Assembly (NCBI RefSeq): GCF_010671595.1 | Contig: NZ_JAABOP010000001.1 | Location: forward strand, 1,550,001-1,614,000 | From: Muriicola jejuensis | GTDB lineage: Bacteria > Bacteroidota > Bacteroidia > Flavobacteriales > Flavobacteriaceae | Direction: 5' to 3' | DNA: 64,000 bases | Shown here: piece after piece, positions 1 through 9,756 of the stretch | Layout of the letters: each line of letters opens with the position of its first letter | How positions within the stretch are numbered: position 1 is the first letter of the stretch | The notes under the pieces: model-generated | Database searches by the model: none | What the model was told of the DNA's origin: nothing | Seen by the model: the letters and a program-made list of their open reading frames with translations, nothing else | Position numbers and translations under genes: made by a program

Positions 1-46
1 ACCGAGGCTAACTAAACGGACACGCCTATACGAGTGACGGAGAAAA

Positions 47-101
47 TGCGTTATATAACGCAAAAAAAATAGTATTTTCAACCGATCCCGTAAATTTACG
101 G
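47..101. promoter_or_regulatory. Two palindromes upstream of glmS
   Basis: Two perfect palindromes lie in the leader of glmS: TGCGTTATATAACGCA at 47-62 and CCGTAAATTTACGG at 88-101. The second contains TAAATTTA, one base off the Bacteroidetes -7 consensus TAnnTTTG, so it may overlap the glmS promoter. Function as an operator is an inference. Confidence 0.4.
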
Positions 102-128
102 ACCAAAATTTGGCTTAATCCTTTAACT

Positions 129-1976
129 ATGTGTGGAATAGTAGGTTATATAGGACACCGGGAAGCATATCCCATTATCATGAAAGGGCTGCAAAGGCTC
201 GAATACAGGGGATATGACAGTGCCGGTATTGCACTTTACGACGGCAACCAGATCAATATGTCCAAAACCAAGGGTAAGGTGGAGGACCTGAAGAACAAAT
301 CCGAAAAGAACATTGCCGTTAACGGATCCCTGGGAATGGGGCATACCCGCTGGGCTACCCACGGGGTCCCTAACGATGTCAATTCCCATCCTCACTATTC
401 GAATTCAGGGAATCTGGTGATCATCCACAACGGGATCATCGAGAATTACGAAGCCATCAAGACCGAACTTTCCAAAAGGGGATATGTCTTTGAATCGGAT
501 ACCGACACCGAAGTTCTGGTGAATCTGATCGAAGAGGTCAAGAAAAAGGAAAAAGTAAAACTCGGGAAAGCCGTACAAATCGCACTGAACCAGGTAGTGG
601 GCGCCTATGCCATCGCCGTGTTCGACAAGGAAAAACCGGATGAGATCGTCGTTGCCAAACTGGGTAGTCCGCTAGCCATAGGAATAGGAGATCGGGAATT
701 TTTTATCGCCTCGGATGCCTCCCCCTTTATAGAATACACCAATAATGCGGTCTACCTAGAGGATGAGGAAATGGCGATTATCAGGCCTGGGAAGGAGATA
801 AAATTGCGCAAGATCAAGGACGATGCAGTGGCTTATCCCATGATACAGGAATTACAACTAAACCTGGAGGAAATCGAGAAGGGAGGGTATGACCACTTCA
901 TGCTCAAAGAGATCTACGAGCAGCCCAGGGCCATCAAGGACACCTACAGGGGAAGATTGCTGGTAGACCAGGGCATCATCAAGATGTCCGGGATTGACGA
1001 CAACCTGGAGCGTTTTATGAATGCGAACCGCATTATCATTGTGGCTTGCGGGACCTCCTGGCATGCAGGATTGGTCGCGGAGTACATCTTCGAGGATCTC
1101 GCCCGCATACCGGTAGAGGTGGAATACGCCTCTGAATTCAGGTATAGAAACCCGGTGATCACCAGCAAGGACGTCGTGATCGCGATCTCCCAGTCCGGCG
1201 AAACAGCTGATACGCTGGCCGCCATAAAATTAGCAAAAGAAAGAGGTGCATTTGTCTTCGGTGTCTGTAACGTGGTGGGTTCGTCCATCGCCCGGGAGAC
1301 ACACGCAGGGGCTTATACCCACGCCGGACCTGAGATAGGGGTGGCCTCTACGAAGGCGTTTACTACACAAATCACCATTCTGATGATGATGGCCTTAAAG
1401 CTGGCCAAAGAAAAAGGCGAGCTCAATGAATCGAGGTATCACGAGATCCTGTCAGAACTGGAAAACATTCCCAAGAAAGTGGAAAAAGCCCTGGAGGCAA
1501 ACCCCCTGGTAGAGATCATCGCCGATGTTTACAAGGATTCTGAGAACTGCCTGTACCTCGGTCGGGGATACAATTTTCCGGTAGCCCTTGAAGGCGCCCT
1601 AAAACTCAAGGAGATCAGTTATATCCACGCTGAGGGATATCCGGCTGCTGAAATGAAACACGGACCTATTGCCCTGATAGACGAACAGATGCCCGTGATC
1701 GTGATTGCGACCAAGAAAGGGCATTACGAAAAAGTAGTGAGCAATATCCAGGAGATCAAGACCCGGAAAGGGAAGATCATTGCCATCGTCACCGAAGGGG
1801 ACACCCAGGTAAGGGAACTGGCAGATCATGTGATCGAAGTGCCGGAGGTACTCGAAAGTTTGAGCCCCCTGGTTACGACCATCCCCCTGCAACTGCTTTC
1901 CTACCATATCGCTGTGATGAGGGGTTGCAATGTGGACCAGCCCAGAAACCTTGCCAAATCGGTCACGGTGGAATAA
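129..1976 (+). CDS. glmS: Glutamine-fructose-6-phosphate aminotransferase (isomerizing)
   Basis: This enzyme makes glucosamine-6-phosphate from fructose-6-phosphate and glutamine, the first committed step towards UDP-GlcNAc for peptidoglycan and lipid A. The start MCGIVGYIG exposes the catalytic Cys2 of the class II glutamine amidotransferase domain (about residues 1-220). Two SIS sugar-isomerase domains follow; CGTSWHAG near residue 307 opens the first. The C-terminus is the canonical PRNLAKSVTVE. At 615 residues it has the normal family length. It is a single gene closed by a strong hairpin terminator. No glmS ribozyme is apparent upstream. Confidence 0.98.
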   Translation: MCGIVGYIGHREAYPIIMKGLQRLEYRGYDSAGIALYDGNQINMSKTKGKVEDLKNKSEKNIAVNGSLGMGHTRWATHGVPNDVNSHPHYSNSGNLVIIHNGIIENYEAIKTELSKRGYVFESDTDTEVLVNLIEEVKKKEKVKLGKAVQIALNQVVGAYAIAVFDKEKPDEIVVAKLGSPLAIGIGDREFFIASDASPFIEYTNNAVYLEDEEMAIIRPGKEIKLRKIKDDAVAYPMIQELQLNLEEIEKGGYDHFMLKEIYEQPRAIKDTYRGRLLVDQGIIKMSGIDDNLERFMNANRIIIVACGTSWHAGLVAEYIFEDLARIPVEVEYASEFRYRNPVITSKDVVIAISQSGETADTLAAIKLAKERGAFVFGVCNVVGSSIARETHAGAYTHAGPEIGVASTKAFTTQITILMMMALKLAKEKGELNESRYHEILSELENIPKKVEKALEANPLVEIIADVYKDSENCLYLGRGYNFPVALEGALKLKEISYIHAEGYPAAEMKHGPIALIDEQMPVIVIATKKGHYEKVVSNIQEIKTRKGKIIAIVTEGDTQVRELADHVIEVPEVLESLSPLVTTIPLQLLSYHIAVMRGCNVDQPRNLAKSVTVE

Positions 1977-2000
1977 AAGATTTTAACCTGATTTCAAATG

Positions 2001-2030
2001 ACAGGCCCTTTGCAAAAAGGGCCTGTTTTT
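2001..2030 (+). terminator. Rho-independent terminator of glmS
   Basis: An 11-bp stem, ACAGGCCCTTT (2001-2011) with AAAGGGCCTGT (2016-2026), closes a GCAA tetraloop and is followed by a T run. It lies 24 bases after the glmS stop. Confidence 0.92.
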
Positions 2031-2082
2031 ATTTGGATTTCTCCTGAACATGAATCCCTGAAGAATCCTCATTTCTTGAGGG

Positions 2083-2122
2083 ATTGACAATCTTCCCTCG
2101 TTTTTGTTTAGGGATTGTCAAT
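2083..2122. repeat. Inverted repeat upstream of the TonB receptor
   Basis: ATTGACAAT (2083-2091) and its exact reverse complement ATTGTCAAT (2114-2122) are separated by 22 bases, about 85 bases before the TonB-dependent receptor start. It could be an operator or a leader hairpin; no T tract follows, so it is not a standard terminator. Confidence 0.4.
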
Positions 2123-2204
2123 TGATCCCATAGCTTTTTTTCATATTAGTATTCGACGATGTAAAAAAATCGTTAAATTGCTCGCAAATTAAAGACCCAG
2201 ACGA

Positions 2205-4955
2205 ATGAGAACAACGCTTTTATTATTCTTCCTGCTCCTAGGATTTGGAATGCATGCACAAACTACCGTACAGGGTACGGTAAAGGACGAAGCCGGTGAA
2301 CCTGTCCCCGGAGCAAACGTCGTAATCATTGGAACTACCACAGGAACGGTTTCTGATTTTGACGGTAACTTTACTCTGGCCACCTCCCAGAATCCTCCTT
2401 TTGTCATCAGGGTCTCAAGTATAGGATATACCGAGGTAACCACTCAGATCACCTCAAGTAATCAGACGGTCGCTATCGTTCTTAAGGAGGCGCAGACCCT
2501 TCTGGATGAGATCGTGGTCTCCGCTTCTAGGACTCCGGAAAGGCTTTTCGAATCCCCGGTCTCCGTGGAGCGATTTGGTCTGAAAGAGATCAAGAACGCC
2601 GCAGCGGAATCTTTCTATGGCGGACTTCAGAATTTGAAGGGAGTCGACATCAATACCAACAGTTTGACCTTCCAATCCATCAACACCAGGGGTTTTGCAA
2701 CCTTTGCCAATACCCGTTTTATGCAATTGGTAGACGGGATGGACAACTCGGCACCCGGACTCAACTTCGTTCTAGGTAACCTTGTGGGTATGTCCGAATT
2801 GGAGGTGCAAAGCGTGGAGATCCTTCCGGGGGCCTCTTCTGCCCTATACGGTGCAGGTGCCTTCAACGGTATCCTGTTTATGAGGAGTAAGAGTCCGTTC
2901 GACTTTCAGGGGATCAGTGCCTACTTCAAGACAGGGATCACCTCACAGGAAGCAGCAGGAGACAACAATTATTACGACTTCGGAATACGGGCAGCACACG
3001 CCTTTAGTGATAAACTGGCTGTAAAGGCCAATTTCTCCTTCCTCAAAGGGGAAGACTGGCATGCAAACCGCACAGACGACCTGAACAGACCCGGAGCCGA
3101 CAGGACCAATCCCGCCTATGACGGCCTCAACGTTTACGGGGATGAGGTAGGAACCCTCCTCAACTTCGATGCCCTGGCTGGATTGCCTTCGGGAACAGTA
3201 GGTTCAGCCTTTGTTACCCGGACCGGATACGATGAGATCGACCTGGCCAATTATGCAGCCGAAAGTGTAAAAACGGACTTCTCCGTCTACTACAGGCCTT
3301 TCGCCGATGATTTTGAGATCGTCTACAACGGAAGGATAGGACGTGGAAATACCCTTTACCAGGGTGCCAACCGTTACTCCATCAAAAATTTCATCCTGCA
3401 ACAGCACAAACTGGAATTCCGCAATGACAATTTCTTCCTCAGGGGATATATCACCTCCGAGGGCTCAGGGGATTCCTACGACACCCGTTTTGCGGCCATC
3501 AACGTAAACCGAAGATGGAAAGGAGATACGCAGTGGTTTACGGAATACGCCCAGACGTATATTGGGGCCCGACTTGGAGTGGGAACAGGGAATCCACTGG
3601 ATGATGCCACAGCACATGCCATTGCAAGACAGACTGCAGATACCGGACGTTTTCTGCCCGGAACCCCACAATTCCAGAATGCCTTTAACCAGGTGATCAA
3701 TGACGGGGACCTTACCACAGGGGCTAAGTTCATCGACAACACCCAACTGAGGCACGTAGATGCCAATTACAATTTCACTCACCTCACCTCAGATTTTGCT
3801 GACATCCAGATCGGAGGTTCCTTCAGGGAGTATGTTTTGAATTCCAACGGGACTATATTCACAGACTTCGATGGGCCCATCAACTACAATGAATACGGCG
3901 CCTATTTGCAGATCCAAAAGAAATTTCTGGAAGAGCGTTTAAAATTCACGGGATCTGTTCGTTACGATAAGAACGAGTTCTTTGATGGGTTCTTCTCTCC
4001 GAGGGTTTCCCTGGCATATACGGCTGGAGAGAATCGAAATCATAATATTCGCATCTCAGCCCAGCAGGGATTCCGAAACCCTACTACCCAGGATCTATTC
4101 ATCGGTCTTAATGCAGGTAGGGCTATTCTTGTAGGTTCTGCTCCTAATAACCTCGACAGGGACATCAGGTCTTTCCCTGTCAGCAGTTCCGGACAAACCA
4201 TCACGGGCTCCAGTACGGCCACCGTAGTAGGCAGGGATGCTTATGAGAACGCCTTCTCCCTGGCTTCCGTCAATGCGGGAACACCTACAGCAGTGAATAC
4301 CCCTTTGGTACAGCCCGAGGAGATCACGGCGTTCGAACTGGGGTACAGGGGGCAGTTCGGGAAGGTCACCATCGACCTGAGTGGTTACTACAACCAATAC
4401 AATAATTTTATCTCTAACACTACCGTGCTGGTTCCATTTTACGGACAGGCCGGGGACAACGCACTTTCCCTGCTCGCTTTACAGAACGGGGATTTCTTTG
4501 CCTATCAGACCTATACGAATTCCCTGGCAGACATCAATTCCTATGGTGCGAATATAGGGGTGGATGTAAAGGTGTTCGGCAACTTTGACCTGGGTGTGAA
4601 TTACACCTACGCGGAACTCGATTTCGACCAGGCCGCCTTCCCGGATTTCAGGACCAACTTCAACACCCCCAACCATAAGGTGAAAGCCTCTTTCGGGAAT
4701 ACGGAGTTGTTCAAGAACTTCGGCTTTAACGTGAATTACCGCTGGAGCGATACCTACTTCTGGCAGGCGACCTTCGCTGACGGGCAACTACCTTCGTTCA
4801 CCGTTCTCGACGCCCAGATCAATTATGCTGTGCCGGATATCAAATCGGTGTTCAAAGTGGGAGGATCCAATATTTTGGGATATGAATATTTCTCAGCTAT
4901 AGGCACAGGGGCCGTAGGTTCCATCTTCTACGTGAGCTGGACGGTAAACCCTTAA
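2205..4955 (+). CDS. TonB-dependent receptor with carboxypeptidase-regulatory-like N-terminal domain
   Basis: This is an outer-membrane active transporter. A signal peptide (MRTTLLLFFLLLGFGMHAQ) is followed by a CarboxypepD_reg-like beta-sandwich domain (about residues 20-100, typical VQGTVKDEAGEPVPGANV start), a plug domain (about 110-230, with LLDEIVVSASRTPE at the TonB-box region and VEILPGASSALYGAGAFNG), and a beta-barrel up to the C-terminal aromatic strand IFYVSWTVNP. The length of 916 residues is normal for Bacteroidetes receptors. There is no adjacent SusD-like gene, so a polysaccharide utilisation role is not supported. The substrate cannot be read from the sequence. Confidence 0.92.
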   Translation: MRTTLLLFFLLLGFGMHAQTTVQGTVKDEAGEPVPGANVVIIGTTTGTVSDFDGNFTLATSQNPPFVIRVSSIGYTEVTTQITSSNQTVAIVLKEAQTLLDEIVVSASRTPERLFESPVSVERFGLKEIKNAAAESFYGGLQNLKGVDINTNSLTFQSINTRGFATFANTRFMQLVDGMDNSAPGLNFVLGNLVGMSELEVQSVEILPGASSALYGAGAFNGILFMRSKSPFDFQGISAYFKTGITSQEAAGDNNYYDFGIRAAHAFSDKLAVKANFSFLKGEDWHANRTDDLNRPGADRTNPAYDGLNVYGDEVGTLLNFDALAGLPSGTVGSAFVTRTGYDEIDLANYAAESVKTDFSVYYRPFADDFEIVYNGRIGRGNTLYQGANRYSIKNFILQQHKLEFRNDNFFLRGYITSEGSGDSYDTRFAAINVNRRWKGDTQWFTEYAQTYIGARLGVGTGNPLDDATAHAIARQTADTGRFLPGTPQFQNAFNQVINDGDLTTGAKFIDNTQLRHVDANYNFTHLTSDFADIQIGGSFREYVLNSNGTIFTDFDGPINYNEYGAYLQIQKKFLEERLKFTGSVRYDKNEFFDGFFSPRVSLAYTAGENRNHNIRISAQQGFRNPTTQDLFIGLNAGRAILVGSAPNNLDRDIRSFPVSSSGQTITGSSTATVVGRDAYENAFSLASVNAGTPTAVNTPLVQPEEITAFELGYRGQFGKVTIDLSGYYNQYNNFISNTTVLVPFYGQAGDNALSLLALQNGDFFAYQTYTNSLADINSYGANIGVDVKVFGNFDLGVNYTYAELDFDQAAFPDFRTNFNTPNHKVKASFGNTELFKNFGFNVNYRWSDTYFWQATFADGQLPSFTVLDAQINYAVPDIKSVFKVGGSNILGYEYFSAIGTGAVGSIFYVSWTVNP

Positions 4956-4980
4956 AAGGCAGTACATAAGCATCAAATGA

Positions 4981-5007
4981 AAGCACCGGTGAACCGGTGC
5001 TTTTTTT
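4981..5007 (+). terminator. Rho-independent terminator of the TonB receptor gene
   Basis: AAGCACCGG (4981-4989) pairs with CCGGTGCTT (4994-5002) over a TGAA loop and is followed by a run of T. It separates the receptor gene from atpD. Confidence 0.93.
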
Positions 5008-5054
5008 ATGTGAAAAAATCAACCTAAAGCCTTCTTATTTACAATGTGAAGATA

Positions 5055-5062
5055 TATCTTTG
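5055..5062 (+). promoter_or_regulatory. Putative -7 element of the atpD promoter
   Basis: TATCTTTG matches the Bacteroidetes sigma-A -7 consensus TAnnTTTG. It lies downstream of the preceding terminator and about 70 bases before atpD. No clear TTG -33 element is visible. Confidence 0.55.
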
Positions 5063-5130
5063 CAGCCGGAAAAAAGGTGCCATGACCACATTAAAAATGG
5101 CCGCAGATTTCCTTAATAGATAAATTTTGA

Positions 5131-6642
<1,512 letters not shown>

Positions 6643-6684
6643 TTGTAATTTCTGCTGTACAGGTAGATAACAAGAAGTAAAAAG

Positions 6685-6963
6685 ATGCATTTAGAGATCG
6701 TATCCCCCGAAGCAACCCTGTTTGAAGGAAATGTTACCTCCGTAACCGTCCCGGGTTTGAACGGGGAATTCCAGGTGCTCGACAACCACGCTCCTATCGT
6801 GTCCCTCCTGCAGGAAGGAGTGGTTAAAATAGGGGGTGAGGTAAAGATCTCCGAGGAGCACGAAGCTAAATTCAGGAAAAGCCCCGATGGGAAAATGACC
6901 TTGTCCATCAGCAGTGGCACCATGGAGATGAACGACAATAAAGTGATCGTTCTGGTAGACTGA
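6685..6963 (+). CDS. atpC: F-type ATP synthase epsilon subunit (beta-sandwich domain only)
   Basis: This central-stalk subunit couples rotation to F1 and can regulate ATP hydrolysis. The protein (92 residues) contains the N-terminal beta-sandwich, with the typical VSPEATLFEGNVTSVTVPGLNGEFQVLDNHAPIVS pattern split across residues 5-38. It stops where the C-terminal two-helix inhibitory domain would begin in E. coli epsilon (about 139 residues). Such short forms are common in Bacteroidetes, so this is a natural variant and not a truncation. It is co-transcribed with atpD, and the shared terminator lies just downstream. Confidence 0.95.
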   Translation: MHLEIVSPEATLFEGNVTSVTVPGLNGEFQVLDNHAPIVSLLQEGVVKIGGEVKISEEHEAKFRKSPDGKMTLSISSGTMEMNDNKVIVLVD

Positions 6964-6975
6964 CCGCAAATTCCT

Positions 6976-7506
6976 TTAAAGGATAATAAGATACCAGTCC
7001 CTTCCATCGGACTGGTATTTTTTTAGTACCTGAAAACCGATGGCCAGATGGGCCTCCAGGGACCTCCTGTTGCGACCATCCACTTCGGTGACGATCAGAT
7101 CGAACCGGTCGCTCAAGGCCTCCTTCATGGTTCGGTACAATCCCCTGAAAATACCCTGTTTTCTGTAGTCCTTATCTATACAGACCTGCCCCATCACCAT
7201 AAAGGTCTTTCCCGATGGTAGACTGGCCCTGATCTGATTAAACATGGCCCTGAGGATGGGGATGTCCTCAGAGAAATCGGGATGCATGCAAAGGGCATAT
7301 CCTACCACACGCCCTTTTTTCCTGGCGATGATATGCGGACAGACCTCATTCATCCTGCCTAGTAAGTCGAGGGTATGGGAAACGGTCAAAAAGCCTTCCC
7401 GTTCCCTGATCTCTTCTGTGAGTTGGGGGGGCAGGTTCTTCTCCTGCAATAGCAGGATCTCCTTAAGATCCTGATCCGTTCCGGCCCGACCGTATTCTAC
7501 AGGCAT
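6976..7506 (-). CDS. GNAT-family N-acetyltransferase
   Basis: This is a predicted acetyl-CoA-dependent N-acetyltransferase of unknown substrate. The acetyl-CoA pyrophosphate-binding segment is visible as VCIDKDYRKQGIFRGLYRTM, about residues 108-127. The later segment EVDGRNRRSLEAHLAIGFQVL matches the C-terminal GNAT pattern N-x-x-S-x-x-x-x-x-x-x-G-F. It is convergent with atpC, and its last codons contain the hairpin that terminates atpDC. Confidence 0.85.
   Translation of the reverse strand: MPVEYGRAGTDQDLKEILLLQEKNLPPQLTEEIREREGFLTVSHTLDLLGRMNEVCPHIIARKKGRVVGYALCMHPDFSEDIPILRAMFNQIRASLPSGKTFMVMGQVCIDKDYRKQGIFRGLYRTMKEALSDRFDLIVTEVDGRNRRSLEAHLAIGFQVLKKYQSDGRDWYLIIL
6991..7025 (+). terminator. 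Terminator of atpDC, lying inside the GNAT coding sequence
   Basis: ATACCAGTCC (6991-7000) and GGACTGGTAT (7009-7018) form a 10-bp stem with an 8-base loop followed by a T run. It overlaps the 3' end of the convergent acetyltransferase gene. Confidence 0.88.
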
Positions 7507-7570
7507 TTATTGTGTGGTATTAGGTTTATTGGATATACCATTTCAAGATAACATATATTCATCTAAATAC

Positions 7571-7578
7571 TACCTTTG
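7571..7578 (+). promoter_or_regulatory. Putative -7 element of the bioF promoter
   Basis: TACCTTTG fits TAnnTTTG and ends only 5 bases before the bioF ATG. If used, transcription would begin at or beside the start codon. Confidence 0.5.
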
Positions 7579-7583
7579 AAACC

Positions 7584-8759
7584 ATGGATAGATTTCCTGA
7601 AAAACTGGGGAAGAAATTGCAGGAGAGGAAAGAGCAAAATACGTTCCGTGAGCTAAAGAAAGGTTCGGGGAAAACGGATTTTGTCTCTAATGATTATTTG
7701 GGGATGGCCCGGGAAGAGGAGGTCTTCCATGGGGCCTTAAGCATACTGGAATCCATGGGTTTGATGCGCAATGGATCTACAGGATCCCGGTTGTTATCCG
7801 GGAATACCGAACTCCATGAAAGGACTGAGATCTCACTCGCGCGTCTCTATGGGTCAGAAAGCGCCCTTATCTTCAACTCCGGCTACGACGCCAACCTGGG
7901 CTTCTTTTCCTCAGTTCCCCAGAGGGATGACGTGGTCCTGTTCGATGAATACGTACATGCCAGCATGAGGGACGGTATCCGAATGGGCCTCGGCCGGAGC
8001 TATAAATACAAGCACAATGATCTCGAGGACCTCAGGCAGATCCTCAGGCGCATAAGGCCAGAGGGAGACAGAGCGGTTCAATGTTATATAGCCACTGAAG
8101 CGGTATTTTCCATGGATGGGGATCAGCCAGACCTCCCATCTCTGCTTGACCTGTGTTCGGAGTTTGGCTGCAGACTTGTCCTGGACGAGGCACATAAGCT
8201 GAAAGAATGGTGGGAGAACAGTACCGGGAACAGGATGGGAGAATTATTGGATCAAATGGCATTTGCCAGGATCGTTACCTTCGGCAAGGGCATGGGGGTA
8301 CAGGGGGCTGCGGTCCTCGGTAGTGAGGAACTTAGGTCCTATTTGATCAATTTTGCCCGTAGTTTCATCTATTCCACGGCTCTTCCTCCTATGAGCATAG
8401 CCTCGGTGCTCTACGTCTGTGACCACATGAGCAAGGATACGCTCCGAGAGAGGAATGAACGGCTGAGGTCTCATATTTCGGTCTTTCTGGAAGAGTTGAA
8501 GACCCGGGGTTTAAAAGAACGCTTTATTCCCAGTACGTCTGCCATTCATTCCTGTATAATACCCGGAAATAATACGGTGAAACAGGTAACAGATCTATTG
8601 AATAAAAGCGGGTTCGATGTTCGCCCTATCCTCGCTCCCACAGTCCCGGCGGGGAAGGAGAGGATCAGATTCTGCCTTCACAGTTTCAATGCGGTAGAGG
8701 AAATAAAAGAAGTATTGAGTATATTGGCGCATGCCCTTGAAGAAATCGTCCATGCCTGA
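7584..8759 (+). CDS. bioF: 8-amino-7-oxononanoate synthase
   Basis: This PLP enzyme condenses a pimeloyl thioester with alanine to give KAPA, the first step of biotin ring assembly. It has the fold-type I pattern of alpha-oxoamine synthases: the FVSNDYLGMA start, GSTGSRLLSGNTELHE, LVLDEAH near residues 198-204, and the PLP-lysine segment TFGKGMGVQGAAVLG. The length (391 residues) is normal. The segment directly after DEAH (KLKEWWENSTG) departs from the glycine-rich sequence usual in the family; see the separate finding. bioD follows after one small gene, so the identity is firm against the related Kbl enzyme. Confidence 0.9.
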   Translation: MDRFPEKLGKKLQERKEQNTFRELKKGSGKTDFVSNDYLGMAREEEVFHGALSILESMGLMRNGSTGSRLLSGNTELHERTEISLARLYGSESALIFNSGYDANLGFFSSVPQRDDVVLFDEYVHASMRDGIRMGLGRSYKYKHNDLEDLRQILRRIRPEGDRAVQCYIATEAVFSMDGDQPDLPSLLDLCSEFGCRLVLDEAHKLKEWWENSTGNRMGELLDQMAFARIVTFGKGMGVQGAAVLGSEELRSYLINFARSFIYSTALPPMSIASVLYVCDHMSKDTLRERNERLRSHISVFLEELKTRGLKERFIPSTSAIHSCIIPGNNTVKQVTDLLNKSGFDVRPILAPTVPAGKERIRFCLHSFNAVEEIKEVLSILAHALEEIVHA

Positions 8760-9135
8760 AAAATTCTATACCCTGGGAGCCTTTGAATATCCGGCGGATG
8801 TACAGGTTATCAAAGGCCGGCTGGAAGCTGAGGGGATCTATGTGTTCCTGAGAGATGAAAACTTCCTGAATACGGACCCCCTTGTGAGTCAGGCTATAGG
8901 AGGGGTGAAACTCCAGGTTTACACCAGGGACAAGGACAGGGCAATTGCTATATACGATGAGTTCAGGAGATATGCCGTGGATGACGAGGGCAATCCCGTG
9001 ACCTGTCCCAACTGCAAGGCGCAGCGATCAGAGGCGTATTACGCCAGAAAAGGCATCTTCAATAAGCTCTTCCCTTTTTTTGAAAAAAAGAAGTACAGAT
9101 GCCTTAAATGTGGCATGATCACCCAACCCCAATAA
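8752..9135 (+). CDS. DUF2007-type protein with C-terminal zinc ribbon
   Basis: This small soluble protein has an N-terminal DUF2007 (putative signal-transducing) domain of about 75 residues (FYTLGAFEYPADVQVIKGRL). A linker follows, then a zinc-ribbon-like end with two CxxC pairs (CPNC near residue 85, CLKC near residue 120). The ATG at 8752 overlaps the bioF stop by 8 bases, so translation is probably coupled; an upstream in-frame ATG at 8731 is less likely. bioD starts 3 bases after its stop. Its position between bioF and bioD is suggestive, but nothing in the sequence shows a role in biotin synthesis. Confidence 0.8.
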   Translation: MPEKFYTLGAFEYPADVQVIKGRLEAEGIYVFLRDENFLNTDPLVSQAIGGVKLQVYTRDKDRAIAIYDEFRRYAVDDEGNPVTCPNCKAQRSEAYYARKGIFNKLFPFFEKKKYRCLKCGMITQPQ

Positions 9136-9138
9136 GAA

Positions 9139-9756
9139 GTGAAACGGATATTCGTAACAGGGATCTCTACCGAGGTCGGAAAGACCCTTGCTTCAGCCAT
9201 TATCGTCGAAGCGCTTGAAGCGGATTACTGGAAACCCGTTCAGGCGGGAGACCTCGACTATTCTGACAACCATAAGGTGCATAGTCTGATCAGCAATCAA
9301 AAAACGGTGATCCACAACAACAGCTATGCCCTCAGGACGCCTATGAGTCCGCATGCCGCTGCTGAGATAGACGGGATCAGGATCGAGAGGGAACGCATTG
9401 TAGAACCGGAAACCGGGAATCACCTGGTGATCGAAGGTGCAGGCGGACTCCTCGTCCCCCTGAACGATGCGGAAACCATTTCGGATCTTATCAAACCGCA
9501 CTATAAGGTATTGGTAGTTTCCAGGCATTACCTGGGGAGTATCAACCACTCCCTACTGACCATTGAGGCCCTTCGGAACAGGGGTTTCGAGCCCGTAATA
9601 TTGTTCAGTGGGAATGAACACCCGACCACAGAGCAAATCATCCTTTCGAAAACCGGGGTGCGCTGTATTGGGAGGATCTCAGAGGAGGACCAAATTGACA
9701 GGGAGACTGTAAGAAGGTATGCCTCTCAATTCAGAGACTCCTTACTGGCCCTCTAG
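9139..9756 (+). CDS. bioD: Dethiobiotin synthetase
   Basis: This enzyme forms the ureido ring of dethiobiotin from DAPA, CO2 and ATP. The P-loop is at the N-terminus (GISTEVGKT, residues 8-16), and EGAGGLLVPLN is the second family signature. The protein has 205 residues, at the short end of the family. The start is GTG, placed 3 bases after the preceding stop. The 3' end overlaps the convergent membrane protein gene by 15 bases. Confidence 0.95.
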   Translation: MKRIFVTGISTEVGKTLASAIIVEALEADYWKPVQAGDLDYSDNHKVHSLISNQKTVIHNNSYALRTPMSPHAAAEIDGIRIERERIVEPETGNHLVIEGAGGLLVPLNDAETISDLIKPHYKVLVVSRHYLGSINHSLLTIEALRNRGFEPVILFSGNEHPTTEQIILSKTGVRCIGRISEEDQIDRETVRRYASQFRDSLLAL

